Positions 47,701 to 60,178 of a DNA stretch of 64,000 bases are shown here, one piece after another. The stretch is from Branchiostoma lanceolatum (Eukaryota; Chordata; Leptocardii; Amphioxiformes; Branchiostomatidae): positions 10,679,424 to 10,743,423 of the forward strand of contig NC_089732.1 of NCBI RefSeq assembly GCF_035083965.1, given 5' to 3'. The stretch's first letter is position 1; each line of letters opens with the position of its first letter. Position numbers and translations under genes: made by a program. Below the pieces are notes generated by a model. That model ran no database searches, was not told the origin of the DNA, and saw only the letters and a program-made list of their open reading frames with translations.

Positions 47701-48625
47701 ATGGTAAACTAATAAAGAGACTGATACAATCTAGTCAAAGGTCCATGTGGTACAAGTATATCACAAACCTAACAATTCATTGATGACCTTTCCCACCCCA
47801 TTATTCAAGCTCTGTTGAAAGATGAAGTAACCTTACACCCTAGGCCTGAATAGACTACAAAAATCCAACCCTACAAGCATTCTTTCCCTTCCTGATACCA
47901 CACTGTGTGTTAATGCAGTATCTCCATTACTGAATGGGTGGCAAATTTAACCCTGATTAGCCTTTGTGATTCATGTGGGTTTAAGTGTGTTGTCTTTTCA
48001 GGAATGTGAAATATGGGGTACAAATGTACATGCTGGAACCCATGATGCAATCAGAAACCGTCCCATTGACATTCTTTAACTCACTCTACAATTAAGTAAC
48101 TCTTATTTCAATAAAAAGGGAAAATAAAACTTGGGTATTTGGGCGCCTGGAACGGGTTTTCTGAGAAAAAGGGAGCCGAACTGGTGCATAATTTGAGGGG
48201 GTGGCGTGGTCTTAATTCCGTATACGCCTAGAAGAATGATCGCCCTTAATTATTTCCAGATGAAATCATGTCGTGTGAAGAATCGTTCGTCACGGCGTTG
48301 CTACAGTAAGTAAATAAATCTCTTATAGGAGAAAAAATTGAACTTTGACACTGTCCACAATACGCCCCCCAGAATGACAAACACACAGGTGGTCATAATT
48401 TTATTGATGGAGCAGCTAGAGGAATAAAAAAATTCGTCTGCAGGAAAAGACTATCTGCTTTAGTTCGCCAAGGTGACCACGACCAAAACAGAACACTTCA
48501 TCACAAAAATCCCTGTCAGAATCAACATGACAACTTCCTACACGTCTACAGGGCTGGTTCTTACATCATCTAGGACTGAATAATCCACAGCAGTTTAAAG
48601 AATTAGTGCCAATTCTCTTGCCCTT
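44701..48625. other. Spacer upstream of the MFSD1-like gene
   Basis: No coding exon was recognised on either strand. It may contain the Dab first exon and promoter, because Dab and MFSD1 are divergently arranged. Nothing in the sequence fixes it. Confidence 0.4.
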
Positions 48626-48904
48626 GTGATATGGGACCCTGAGCTTTGCTACGTCGACACGTTTGGGACGTGTGAGGGGAACATGAGTCGGTATGTGCCT
48701 CCCGCGGGACGGTCGGCGCGTGATATACGGCCCGCCACGGCCTACCTACCTTCTCTACCGCCTTCTTCTCCTCACGGACTCCGATCAGACGGCCGTTTCT
48801 CCCCGGTTACTGTGAAAATTCCACCAGAAGTGAGCAAATCTAAGGAAATATCGCCCGAATCAGACGACTTTCTCGCACCCACTCGTACTTTGATCGCAGG
48901 GTGA
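48626..48904 (+). CDS. GC-rich open frame upstream of MFSD1 (uncertain)
   Basis: A 92-codon frame beginning with an alternative ATT-region start; the more plausible start is the internal ATG in agggaacATGagtcgg (48683). It contains MSRYVPPAGRSARDI, then a Pro/Ser-rich stretch and SPESDDFLAP. It ends 265 bp before the MFSD1 start codon, in the GC-rich segment that probably holds the promoter. A donor-like cagg|gtgaag at its end has the wrong phase for MFSD1 exon 2. It could be an upstream open frame, a small disordered protein, or chance. Confidence 0.25.
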   Translation: MIWDPELCYVDTFGTCEGNMSRYVPPAGRSARDIRPATAYLPSLPPSSPHGLRSDGRFSPVTVKIPPEVSKSKEISPESDDFLAPTRTLIAG

Positions 48905-49169
48905 AGTACCCGGATATAGCCCCGACTGCGCAGGTGTCGTGAACTTTCTGCCCTTTCCCGCCAAAAATGAAAAAATTTCCCGCGAAAATCATCAAAAATG
49001 ACAAATGTCGATGATAATCATAATCAAAGTATCAACTGCTCATACTTTCGTTGTGTTGGAAAAATCTCTCTTCGCAGTATAATTCACTACTTATATATCT
49101 TATTATACGGTATCTAACCAAGAGGTGATCTAACTACTTGTTCGTGAACCGGATATAGATGACCGTCAC

Positions 49170-52100
49170 ATGACTGCGGACGACAACATGGCGATCAGTC
49201 CGGATTCTGGTAAGTTTGGGCAAAAAAACTAAAATTACCGTAATTTTGCAGCATTTTGTCGGCTCTTGCTAATCAGAGATGCATTTATGATTCCACCTGT
49301 GCAAATTTAAGCATTCTTGTTCGCAGAGACATTGATATGTCTGGGGCGATGAGCTTCTTTTTGTAAGGTGGGAGGGCAAGTCTATTTTTAATTTTATTTG
49401 TGCGTATGAAAAATAATATCAAATGTAATATGTCAACGTCAGGAAATTATCACACTGTACGGGTATTTGAAAACCTTACGCCTACAAATTAAAATCGATG
49501 CCATGATATATATGTTTAGATATTGATACATGATATCAATATCAATATTATGATAAATATGTAGGTCACATCAACTCTCCAAAAAATTATGTCTGGATGA
49601 ATCTTTTAGTCTCCTTGAAAAAATTCATTACGATTTCAAGAAAGCATATGAGCTGTAGACTGCATTACTGCGTTTTTGACGCTACATAACGATTTTAGGT
49701 TTCTTGTGTTCTGATTGGTTGCCAACAATTATACTGATCCTGTCAATAGTGCAAGAAAAATCTTATTGACAGGATGATGCTTTCAAAAATTACAGAAAAA
49801 GTCGTCCTGTCAATAGCCTCAGTCTTATCAATTTTGTTTGTTTTGTATCACATAACCAGTAAGCTACCACAGGGCAATAATAATCACATGTTTGTGTACT
49901 GCATTTCCTACCAGATTCATGCATTTCTCCCACCTATGAAATGTTATCAAAAGTTCCATGTCTTGGACTTAAAGAAATTTTTTTGTTTGTCCAGCCTGCT
50001 ACCGGTTCCTGGTGCTGTTCTTCAACTGTATGTTGACGTTCGGCTCCTACTTCTGTTTTGACATGCCCAGTGTTCTACAGGATGTATTCCAAGGGGTATG
50101 TGGTACCTTCTGATTCTGAATAAATAATCTGTTCGGGTATCAAAGCGCATGTACAATTGCATTGTGTAAGCATATACCAGTGCAGCTTTGCTCATTCTCT
50201 CTCTCTTTCTCTCTCAGTCTCTCTGTCTCCATCTTTCTCTCTCTCTCTCAGCCTCCCTTGTCTCTCTCTCTCTCTTTCTCTTCCTTGAAAGCTTTCTTAT
50301 ATGATGTTACTGAAGAGATCTCCAAGCAGACCAAAGACTCGACTGTACTCTACTCTCTTCCATGCTGTTGTTACACCATTTGCCTTGAGTTGAAGCTGAA
50401 ATCAACATTTTCTTCATTATTTTCTGTTCCTCTCAGCCAATAGAATGTACCAGAAATGCCACAGCCAACCACACTGATGGCAGCTGGTACAACCTGACGA
50501 AGAGTTGTGAGGAGGGACTGGGGATGTCGTCAGAGGACTACAACTTACTGTACGCCATCTACGCTTGGACGTGAGTACTGCATTACCTTTTTTTCTTAAT
50601 CAGAATTAAGAGCTTGAATCCTTGTTTGTGTCTTTGTTTAATCTTGACAAAACTCTAGTCGACCCTTAATTTAGAGCTGTTTTTCATAGAGTTTGAAAGT
50701 AAAAGAGGTCACAGTCTAATAAATGAATAACTTCAGATTAATGAAACTGAGGTATGAAATAATTTGAAATGCTTGTGTGTGTTCCAAACTTTTGTCTTTT
50801 CTGTAGGAATGCTCTGGTGGTCATCGCAGCTGGATTCCTCATAGATAAACTGGGCAACAGGAGTAAGTAATCTTCAAACCGTAGACCCTAACCTTGTGAT
50901 GCAGACACATGGCTTCTAACCACTACACCATAGCATGCCATGATGTCTTTACCCCCTTCTGGATCGTTGTCTGAACTGCCATTGGATATGAAGGACTTAA
51001 ATATTTAGACAAGTCACAATATCTCCTACATACGGAAAAACACACAAGTAACAGTCACTCAGAATAGATTTTGGAAATGGTCACTGAAAGACGTTAGAGG
51101 TGGCAGTCACTACCTTTTGTCAGTGTCTGAACAAGATTTCTGGTCCACCAGGTATTTTTACCAAGAACTGTGAATTGATAAGCAAATTACTGCATCTTCT
51201 TATTACCTGCAGTTATCTTCTTACCTGGATACCTTCATTGTCATATCTTGTACATAATATGTGATTATGTTTTATTTTATGTAATTTTCCGTCCTGCACA
51301 GTTGGCGTCTTCCTGTTCTCTGCGCTGTGTGTGGTGGGGTCGTCCATATTTGCCATTGGAACCATGTTCAAGGGCACCAAGTACATGCTTCCCCTCATGC
51401 TTGTAGGTCGGCTGCTTTTTGGCTCAGGAAATGGCTCTCTCACTAGTAAGTTATCTTAAGAATATTGTTATAGATTGTTATGCTGTCCATGTCTAATTAC
51501 ATTCTTATGTCTTTGTCATGGTGTGGGGCAGTACAACGTTAACTGCCAGAGGAAAAACCAGGCTAATCATCCTAAGAAACCTCGATGTGCCAAGACATAG
51601 AGACACCTTTCTCAATCCAGTCACATTTCCAAGATCCTTACCTCTGCAATATGCAAGATCTGCAAGATGATGGTGCACGTCCATACAGAATGAGAGTCAT
51701 TTCAGACCACCTCCAGGATGCAGGAACACAGAGGATAGAATGGCCCTCCTGCAGCCCAGATCTCAACACAATTGAACACAATCTCAGACTCTGTGATCAC
51801 TGATCAGCTTGGGCGAGCTGTGCATGCAAGAATGATCAACAGAACAACACTGGTCGACCTGCAATGACTCCTTGTGGAAGAATAGCCAGGGGCAGCCTAA
51901 CAAAACTGGTGACAAGCATGAGGAGGACGTGCCGGGCTGTATGTGGTGACAGTGCATGGCTGGTGTACTCAGTATTAAGGCACCTTCATCATAACTGAGG
52001 CTCCTTTGCGCATTTTTTTTGTTCAGATGAAGACTATCCTTGGCTTTCATATCAATGTGTTTTGTTGATTTAAGTTTCATATTACCCTCGTACAAAAGCC

Positions 52101-53094
52101 ACGTGCTACGTATACCAGCAGAAGAAAAAATACTGAATTGAGCGTTTGACATTAGTGGGGTAATCTGGGAACTTTTTTTATGTGACCTGCTCGCATAAGC
52201 AGGTCTGGTGCTCGTTGCATTAATTTACAGCCATATTAAGTTTAGTATCATGGAAAAGAAAATCACACAGGCTTTGTAGTGATATATAAATCATTGAAAT
52301 TGATCAAATAACAACGGATATATGGTCGACCAAAGTTAAGTTTCCAAACTTTTTGTGCTGAGTGTACTTTGATTTTCAAAAAAAATGAACATGATAAACA
52401 GTTCCAAGATAATTATCTTAATTTTCCAACCAAGAGATACCAAAAAAAATGAACGTAGTAGATACATGATACCAAAGGTGATGGGGGCCATTTGTAAATA
52501 CAATTTTAGTTTAAGTCATGTTCTTCCATGCTGTGTAAGTATATTTGGACACGTCTATTCTTGTTTATGAAAACAAATTTTTGGTCTTTGACAGAACTTT
52601 TGATTTCTTTTCCTACAGTTGTACAGAACAGAATCACAGCCTTCTGGTTCAAGGGGAAGGAGCTGGCTTTGGCATTTGGTCTGACACTGACAGTATCTCG
52701 CCTGGTGAGATATAGATACAGTTGTTGATCATTTTTCCACAAAATTAATCTCATGTCAGTAGAACATATTTTATCCAGTGGCACTAATCGTGAGGATGCT
52801 GAACAATCTGAAGTATCTTTCTTAAAAATTGCTATATTTAGGAGACAGGCTAAACTTTGCCTAAAAAAAGAAACTAAACTAAACCTACAAAGTTGTTCTT
52901 GTAGTCTCCTATGTCAAATGATTTGCTGGCAGGGCTTCAAAGACATTTTGGGTTAACTTGCACTGGTGCAGATGAAAAAAAAAATTGCACCAAAGAGAAA
53001 TTACTTGCACAACCAAATTTAGTGAACTTCACCATATATCTTTTTTCCTGATGTTTCAGACTGACTATCTTGGACTTCATGTCATACTCTAATC

Positions 53095-53125
<31 letters not shown>

Positions 53126-56100
53126 AGTACACAAAAGCTCCTAAAACAGTACAGTATGATTTTTCAACTAGGTGGGTACCATTTCGGCTTGACCTACCTA
53201 CCTACTTACCTAGTCCTGTGACCTCTAGGTTGTTGGGGGGCAAGCTTTAAGGTAGACACGAAGATAGTGATTTGTATCCAGGATTTCCTCTGTCGCCCCG
53301 ACGTCATCCTCCTTCCAGAGTGGCCTGTAGGATTGTCTTAGCCAGGTTTTTGTGGAGTGTAGGCTGTTTAAACTTTGTTACTAATAATGTCTTCCCTTTA
53401 CAGGGCAGCGTACTGAACTTCTTTGTGACAGAAAGTTTTGAGCAAAAGTTTGGACTGACTTGGACCTTATGGGGAGGTAAGTACATGTAGTACCAATATT
53501 TTGTAGTTTCTGTGTCGTGTTGGCTTTTAAAAAAATTTTAAAAAAATTCATTCCATCACAGTAAGCGTCAAATTTTTGTGATTTCGACATTGATAAGGCA
53601 AAATCCCTCAGACTGTGTATCATATGATATATCTAGTATAGATTTTTGATAAAGACATGGCACAGAAATGTTCTAAGTTTGATCACACCCCCATCTACAA
53701 AATAATTAGCTTTGCACTTTAATTATGGTCAGACCACAGTTCTATTTGTATTGTTGGACTTAAGTACAGGTATGTCTCTTGTGCAGTATTTTTAGAAGAC
53801 ACTAGGAGGAGCCCATTGCAACAGCATAGGTACGGATAAGTAGAATTGTCTGGTGAATCTACTATTATAATAGTTTTGCGCACTAAGAATAAACTGTTTC
53901 ATTTCAGGTGCAGTCCTGTGTGGGCTCGGCTTTGTATCAGCTGCTATTGTCAGTGCTTTGGATGTTATTGGAGTACGAAACCTTGGGCAGGTGAGTGGTG
54001 TTCTATCTGAAAACTGAGACACAGACCAGATTTACTTAGCATATCTACTGACATAATTCCACCAGGGTTCATAATTCCACAACCCGGAAAATATATGTCA
54101 AAACAAGATTTGAACCCAACGTCTCCCAGTATAATGCACTCCTGTATATCTAAACTGTGCATACCTGGGTGGTGCTGCACTAGAGATCTCTCAAACCCAC
54201 TGTTTTTCAAAGTGGTGGATTTATGTAACCCGGCGTATTAATGTTAAATGTAGGTTACCTTAAAAGCAATGGACGATCATGTAATACCCTGTGATACATT
54301 TCAAAAGCGACAGGACAAATTTTCAAGTTCCGTTTTTCGATTCGAATATTTTGTTCCCACCCATCCTTTCTACCTTCTAAATTTTCACATTCTGGCAACT
54401 TGTCATCATCAGAGATACATATATTGGTTTTGTCAAGGAGCTATTTCTTCAGCAAGCTATCTTCTCTAAGACCCCAGATTTGTTTGCAAAATTTATTTTT
54501 GTTGTTAGGAAAATAACCATGTTGCTGTTTGCTACTTTCAGACGGAAAATATGGCTGTTCAGTCCAAGAAAATGGTAAGTACTCTTGCTTTTTAAGTGCC
54601 CCTGTCAGACCTTATATCATTGCAAAATGCAACCCATAGCATATGAGAGAAAGTGTTTTATAGTAACTGTTACGTTTCTTCCTTTTTTTCAGAGATTCAC
54701 AGACATTAAGTACTTTACAGGGTCCTTCTGGCTGCTGGTACTCACCATCATGTTCTTCTATAATGGAGTCTTTCCCTTCGTAGCTGATGCCAGGTAGGTC
54801 TTTTTTAATACATGGCTCAAAATACCACATTTACATGCAGGGTTGATAATGCAATGTAGAATTGGAGCTGTGCAAGCAATTTTGATGTATACCTGATGTA
54901 TACATGGTTTTGATTACCCTAGCTACATGTAAATGTGCTTATCGTTGTGAAACAACTGAGCACTACCTCCAAAACTTTATACCAGTCAAGGAACCAGTCA
55001 GTCGACTTCATTTTCATACACATTTCTACGTTTGCACCCGAGGGATTATGTACCTCGGGTAAAATAGACTTGTGTTGAACATAAATATGAACATGACAGT
55101 ATTACAAGGGCAACACAGTCAACAGTTCAGGATTATTTTGAGAAGCATTTTACTTCTGCCCTTTTTTCAGTGCGATCACAGTACAATTTGTATACTTTTC
55201 TTACAGAGCTGAATCCATGGCATCTTGAATCACAAAACTAATCGTACATTTAAAAAGAAACCAACCCACTATGCCCTGGAATCGAAGTATTGTTAAGAGA
55301 GGCAGTAAAATATGTTTTGCTGACATTCTACGTACTTTATTCTATGTTGTGCACCCAAAATTCTTTCTGTGCACCAAAACTGTTGAGTTAGGTACACCTA
55401 TTTCTAAAAATTAATTTCAAGCCCTGTGGAGTGATTAACAGCTTAATATTTAATTTTTCAGCAACTTTATCCAGGACAAATACCACTACAACCCTGACAC
55501 CTCATCCTACTTCGCCGGTGCCATATACTTTGTGTCCATGGTGGCCTCTGCACTCATTGGGATAGCCATTGTAAGATACTATTTTCTACTCCTATGTGTA
55601 CACTAATTTTGTAGGTGTGGGGGAGGGTAAAATAGCACCTAGACACTTGGGAAGAAAACTTGTCAAAGTACATTTGTAGGTAACAGAAAAATGTACAGCA
55701 AAAGAAAAAAATGGCCATAAGCTTTTGGCAAAACAATTTCAGCAAACATTATCCCCACACACACATCAAAGTCCGTTCATATTATCATTATCAAATATAG
55801 ATGATTTGAAATGATAATAACTTTATTGCACAACAATTGTACAAGGTACAAAGTATGGCATTCACTGGTACATAGATAACATTCTATTAGGCTAATCAGT
55901 CTATCTCATACAATATGGTGTATTAGTATGGGATGACAATGGGATTTTACAATATGATATGTACAGTTGCATTTTGCCATATCCATTGTATTACAATATG
56001 AGTAAGCTCGACCAGACTTTTTTAGATGTAGTAAGTATTAGGTATTTTGCTTAACTATATTAGAATTCTATGAATTATCTGATCTTGTCATTGTTATAAT

Positions 56101-58010
56101 CTTTATCCAATTTTTTTGGTCAGGACTTTGTAGGTTTCCGGGGGATCTTGGCGGTGACCTGTGCGGTACTGACCCTTCCAGTGTTTGGACTTCTCGCCTT
56201 TACCTATGTCCACCCACTAGTGGCTACTGTCTGGCTGGGAGTCATGTACTCCATCGCTGCTGTAAGTACACAAAAGATAATGCCAAATGTTTTAGATCTT
56301 TATAAGGGATCAGTGTTATATAGCTGATGTACTTTGTTTGATGTACAATGTATTAAAATTTTGAAGTTAGCAAGTAGTCTTTGTAATTATATTTTGCTTC
56401 AACATTCTCCTTTTTTTATGTTGTGCCCCCAAAAGTATTTCTGTGCACCTAAATTCATAGGTTGGGTGCACCAGTGGACATATTCCCAAAAATGAATTTC
56501 AAGCCCTGAACCCTGTACTTTGTTAAGTGCCAGAAACAAAGAATTTAGTCCTTTAACCCTCTCTCTCTACTGTTAAACCTTGAATAAATCTACAGCGCAG
56601 ATTTGAAGTTTCTTCCCTGTGTTGTGTATTACATCAGATTTTATAGTTTTTTAGATTTTTTTTCTGATGGATGGATATTGTCTTCGTGTAAATAGCTGGT
56701 TAGTGTGCATCTTGTAGATTAAAGCTGTTGTTTGTGATGAAGGAGACTCTTACTAAGACTCTTGTGTTGTGTTCTCCCCCCTAGGCGAGTCTGTGGCCGT
56801 CCATCCCCCTGGTGGTGTCCCAGGCCACCATAGGGACAGCCATGGGTCTGACCACGTCTGTGCAGATGATTGGCATTGGCATCTGTAACCTCGTCATCGG
56901 AGCTCTGCTGCACAAGCATGGAGAGTCAGTAACTCTAAGCTCCATTAACTTTTACAACATGTCCGTAAATTTTGAAACGTTCACGGTGGCTTCATTTTTA
57001 CTGCTTTGGCAGTGACCTCTGATCGTAACACTGTGGTGTCTGTAACCTCTTTATAGGAGCTCTGCTGCATAAGCATGGGTAGTCAGTAACTCTAATCTCC
57101 ATTAACGTTTACAATGTATCTGCAAAGTTACTGTAAATTCTGAAATGTTCATGGTGGCTTTATTTTCGCGGCTTTCGTAATGACCTAAAATTGTAACACA
57201 AGAATATGTTTTGTTAATCATTTCAACCGCAAATGCTATTATGCTAGAGAAACTCATTGAAACTGAAACAAATGAAAACCTAAAAGAAAGAATGAATGAT
57301 CAAATGACAAATTGTATTGGAGGATGAACTTTGCTATGGCTGTAAGTATAAGGTTGATGATGATAATAATGTATTTATGATATCCTGATGACCTGTTTGT
57401 TTGCACACAGTGATCCCATCCCTCTGTACCGGTGGAAGTACATGATCATCTTCCTGTTTGCCAACACCCTGGCCTGTGTGGCCACCTCTATATTGCTCAA
57501 CATCGTGGACAGGAGATCGGTAAGTTACATCAGACAATTTGCCGTTCTTAGTGGCAAACGTGCTAGATGTTGGCACATGGGCAACCAAATCCGTAGTGTG
57601 TTTTTTGGAACACTGTTTAGACAGATTAGCCAGAGGCTCAGTGGGCGTCACTCTTCAAAAATAGAAATCAGCCCCTGTAATGTTCCCTGCCTCTGTGCTG
57701 TAGGGCGATGTACTGAACTTCTCTGTATCACTGACGAAATATAGTGGATGCTGTCTGAATCGTCTGACCATTTTCCATAATCTATCCAGTTGCTTGAGTT
57801 ATTGTTTTTTATATCACAGTGTATTCTCCAATGTAATGTTTCCCTACTTCCGTCCTTTAGGGTGGTGTACTGAACTTCTCCAAGATGAGATCTGTGAAGG
57901 AACTTCCCCTGAAGGACCCAGATGACATGCAAGACCCTGATGACGAGGAGGAAGGAGAATACGGGGAGACAGACAGACTGCTGGCACCAGAAGCGCGCTC
58001 TGTCAACTGA
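49170..58010 (+). CDS. MFSD1: MFSD1-like lysosomal major facilitator transporter
   Basis: Fifteen exons join in frame to 498 aa: 49170-49209, 49995-50095, 50437-50570, 50807-50862, 51302-51445, 52619-52704, 53404-53476, 53908-53990, 54542-54574, 54693-54793, 55462-55570, 56124-56261, 56785-56924, 57411-57519, 57861-58010. All borders are GT/AG. TM1 and its exit (FGSYFCFDMPSVLQ), the FLIDKLGNR loop, WFKGKELALAFGLTL and RIGS-like RLGSVLNFF match vertebrate MFSD1, and 12 hydrophobic segments are present. Three N-glycosylation sites (N54, N58, N66) sit in the first luminal loop, and the acidic C-tail carries a dileucine sorting motif (TDRLLAP, L489-L490). Vertebrate MFSD1 sits in the lysosome membrane with the glycoprotein GLMP and exports dipeptides; the same role is inferred. 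In-frame ATGs at 49170 and 49188 could both start. Confidence 0.93.
51515..52366 (+). mobile_element. Tc1/mariner transposon relic, 5'-truncated
   Basis: Lies within the MFSD1 intron between exons 51302-51445 and 52619-52704. Fragments of a Tc1-type transposase C-terminal half are readable across several frameshifts and stops: VMVWG, DDGARPYRMRVISDHLQDAG, WPSCSPDLNTIEH, LGRAVHARMINRTTLVDLQ. These match the second Asp and the WPxxSPDLNPIE(H) catalytic block. The right terminus, in reverse complement, begins tacactcagcacaaaaagtt, a Tc1-like end. No matching left end was found, so the 5' half is missing. Confidence 0.85.
53095..53123. repeat. (TA)n microsatellite
   Basis: A pure ta run of about 28 bp inside an MFSD1 intron. 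Confidence 0.95.
55813..56060. repeat. Possible dispersed repeat (retroelement 3' end?)
   Basis: ataactttattgcacaacaa and ttgtacaaggtac lie in the MFSD1 intron before exon 56124. A related word (ttaattgcacgacgattgtac) occurs near 60751. The pattern suggests a dispersed element, but its type cannot be told from two partial matches. Confidence 0.3.
56882..57205 (+). repeat. 157-bp tandem duplication carrying the end of MFSD1 exon 13
   Basis: Unit 1 (56882-57038) contains the exon end (tctgtaacctcgtcatcgg and agctctgctgcacaagcatg), the splice donor and the following intron. Unit 2 (57039 to about 57205) repeats it with changes (tctgtaacctctttatagg and agctctgctgcataagcatg). In unit 2 the donor-proximal triplet reads tag, so it is a dead exon copy. 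Both units also contain a gttca-ggtggctt block like that in MITE family B. Confidence 0.85.
57704..57744 (+). pseudogene. Exon-15-like pseudo-exon or alternative MFSD1 last exon
   Basis: After an acceptor-like ctgtgctgtag comes ggcgatgtactgaacttct, nearly identical to the start of exon 15 (ggtggtgtactgaacttct, 57861) and in the same phase as the donor at 57519. It would encode GDVLNFSVSLTKYSG and continue open past 57744. It may be a duplicated exon start that is ignored, or an alternative terminal exon replacing the dileucine-bearing tail. Confidence 0.4.
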
Positions 58011-58653
58011 GAGCAGAACTGCAGCCTAGCTGTACTGATCACACTTGTAACCACACAGACCTTGAGAATCATATAATGGATGCAATGCAATGTACATGTG
58101 TGCAGTTTGCTTCCCAACTAAAAAGTAGAGTAAAGCAGGCATCTTAAACTGAGGTGACGCACAATGCTTCTTTGTGTAGCTAGTAGTGCAATACGGCTTG
58201 GCTGTGGCTCATGTCCTACTCTTCTTAAGAGTGTTGGGATCTTTTGTGTACAGAGGTTTGGTGCCCAATGCACACGGGATTGATAGCGTAACTTCAACAT
58301 CCAATATAATGATTGAAACCCCTAAAAACAAGAATGTTTTGGATGGTTGAGGTTGGAGTTCCATGGCTATTGTAGAAATTCATTTTGTATCTTGCAAAGT
58401 CAGATGCAGATTATAAATTGCCTAGCCAAACTAAATCACATTTCTAGCAGTCCTCCCATTGGTCAACTGCTAAAACCTGGGCAATTCCCCACACTTCTTG
58501 TATATATCGTATCAGGATAAACTGAAAATGCAAGCAAGCTGAGGGTCTTCGTTTATGGAAAGTTGTTAAAGAAAAAGAAAAGTAACTCAGGATTGAGTCA
58601 TTGGCTTCCTAAGATTTAGAAGGGGTAGTAGTTGAGAACTGCTTATTGACAAG

Positions 58654-58865
58654 TACTGTAAATGCATTTAAGTTTGCATGGTTTTTATTTTGCGGTAGGG
58701 AGAAAATGGAGTGTTTGCGGGGGCTTTAAGTTCGCGTTCGAAACAATAGCAGCGCTACAGTCTTAATTGGTCCAAAAGGTTTGCGGTGGTTTTAAGTTTG
58801 CGCTGAAAGTTCACAGTGAAAACTGCGAACATAAAACCACCGCGAAGATTTCTGCATTTACAGTA
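58654..58865. mobile_element. MITE family B, copy 2 (212 bp)
   Basis: Starts tactgtaaatgcatttaagtttgc. The right end in reverse complement is tactgtaaatgcagaaatctt and cgcggtgg. It shares its termini and the ggtggttttaag/gcgaacataaaacc words with the copy at 29447-29796. Confidence 0.8.
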
Positions 58866-59134
58866 TCATTGAATATGCAAGATATGAAAAAAAAGTGACT
58901 CATGTATTTCTTTTTGGTCATTGCAGCTACAAGCTGTGTAATGAACATGGACAGGTTGTTTTGAAAGTGCTGGTAACAATACATTTATTTCATCTGCATA
59001 CAGTTACAGTATCTGATAAGATGACAACATAATATTTCCACTTTTGTATGCAACTTCATTTTGACTCTTGATTACATGCAAATATGTAAGTTTAGAAACA
59101 CTGTTCAGAATTGAGCAGAATTTAAGAGATGCGA

Positions 59135-59212
59135 CAGCATGTCTTTAAATTTGCATACCACAGCATGTCTTTAAATATGCATACCATAGCATGGCTTTGA
59201 ATTTGCATACTT
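59135..59212. repeat. Three tandem 26-bp units
   Basis: cagcatgtctttaaatttgc is repeated three times in direct orientation (starting about 59135, 59161 and 59187) with few changes. Confidence 0.8.
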
Positions 59213-60178
59213 TTTTGTATTTTCCAAAGCTTATGGGGATATGCCACCAATCACTTAGTAGACAAACTGTTAATGTCACTAGCTATAGTGAGATCTGTGA
59301 ATATTTCAACTTGAGGAATTTTAAGGTGTAGCATTTTTGTACCGTTCAGTATCAGGTCATCTGTGAATATGGTAAGTGTTGAAATTTTCAAGAAGTAAAC
59401 TTTTACGTAAAGTGCTCTTAAATTTGAAGTGCAAAGATGTGACATAAGGCACCAGTTCTGTACTTAAAGTACATGTTAAGAAAAGATTACAAAGAAAGTC
59501 GTGATTGTGAAACAATGATAATATGAGTTTATGATGTCAAGGACAAGAATCGTATTGGTTTGTCGCTATACTTTATAAGTATAAAACATTGTATATCAAT
59601 GAATTCTTTATAAATTGGAGCTGAGTTTCAGAATACACAGACAATACAGTAGGCACTGTGTACTGCAAGTGTAAGAGTTTGAATGCTTTCCATCCATAGT
59701 ACAAAATGTACAATGTACCACTAATAGTATGGTCAAATGTTTCGTATGATAGGTTTTTATGACAGGACATTGGGAATATTCATAGAAAATTCGTAGATAT
59801 GTCGTGCAAACTTAGCCTGTATTGTGACCAGAAAGTTTGTCGTAGGTCATTGTCAGTTATGTCAAAGCCATGTAGAAAATCCTACAACAAAGGAATTCTA
59901 CTGCAATGTAGTCTTGCCATGAGTTATAAGAAACATGCCTTCCTGTGAGTTGTGTACATAAAGCACATGAAGTGAAATACTGCCAATGTTGATAACATGT
60001 GTAACAATGTAAGCACTTGTAAGTACAACTCGTATGTATATGTAAATGTGAACAGATGATAATGTGCCATAGCATTGTTGTCATTCTTTGTGTACCATTC
60101 CCCACAAAACATGGATTCTGTGTTTCAATTGACACACATTTTAAGTTCTCATCAGTACCAAGGTAGTTCATTTGGTAT

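Larger units (their letters stand above)
58011..60178. other. Intergenic: 3' flanks of MFSD1 and of the cysteine-rich gene
   Basis: The two genes converge here. It holds MITE family B copy 2 (58654-58865) and three 26-bp tandem units at 59135-59212 (cagcatgtctttaaattt type). No further exon is visible. Confidence 0.45.
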
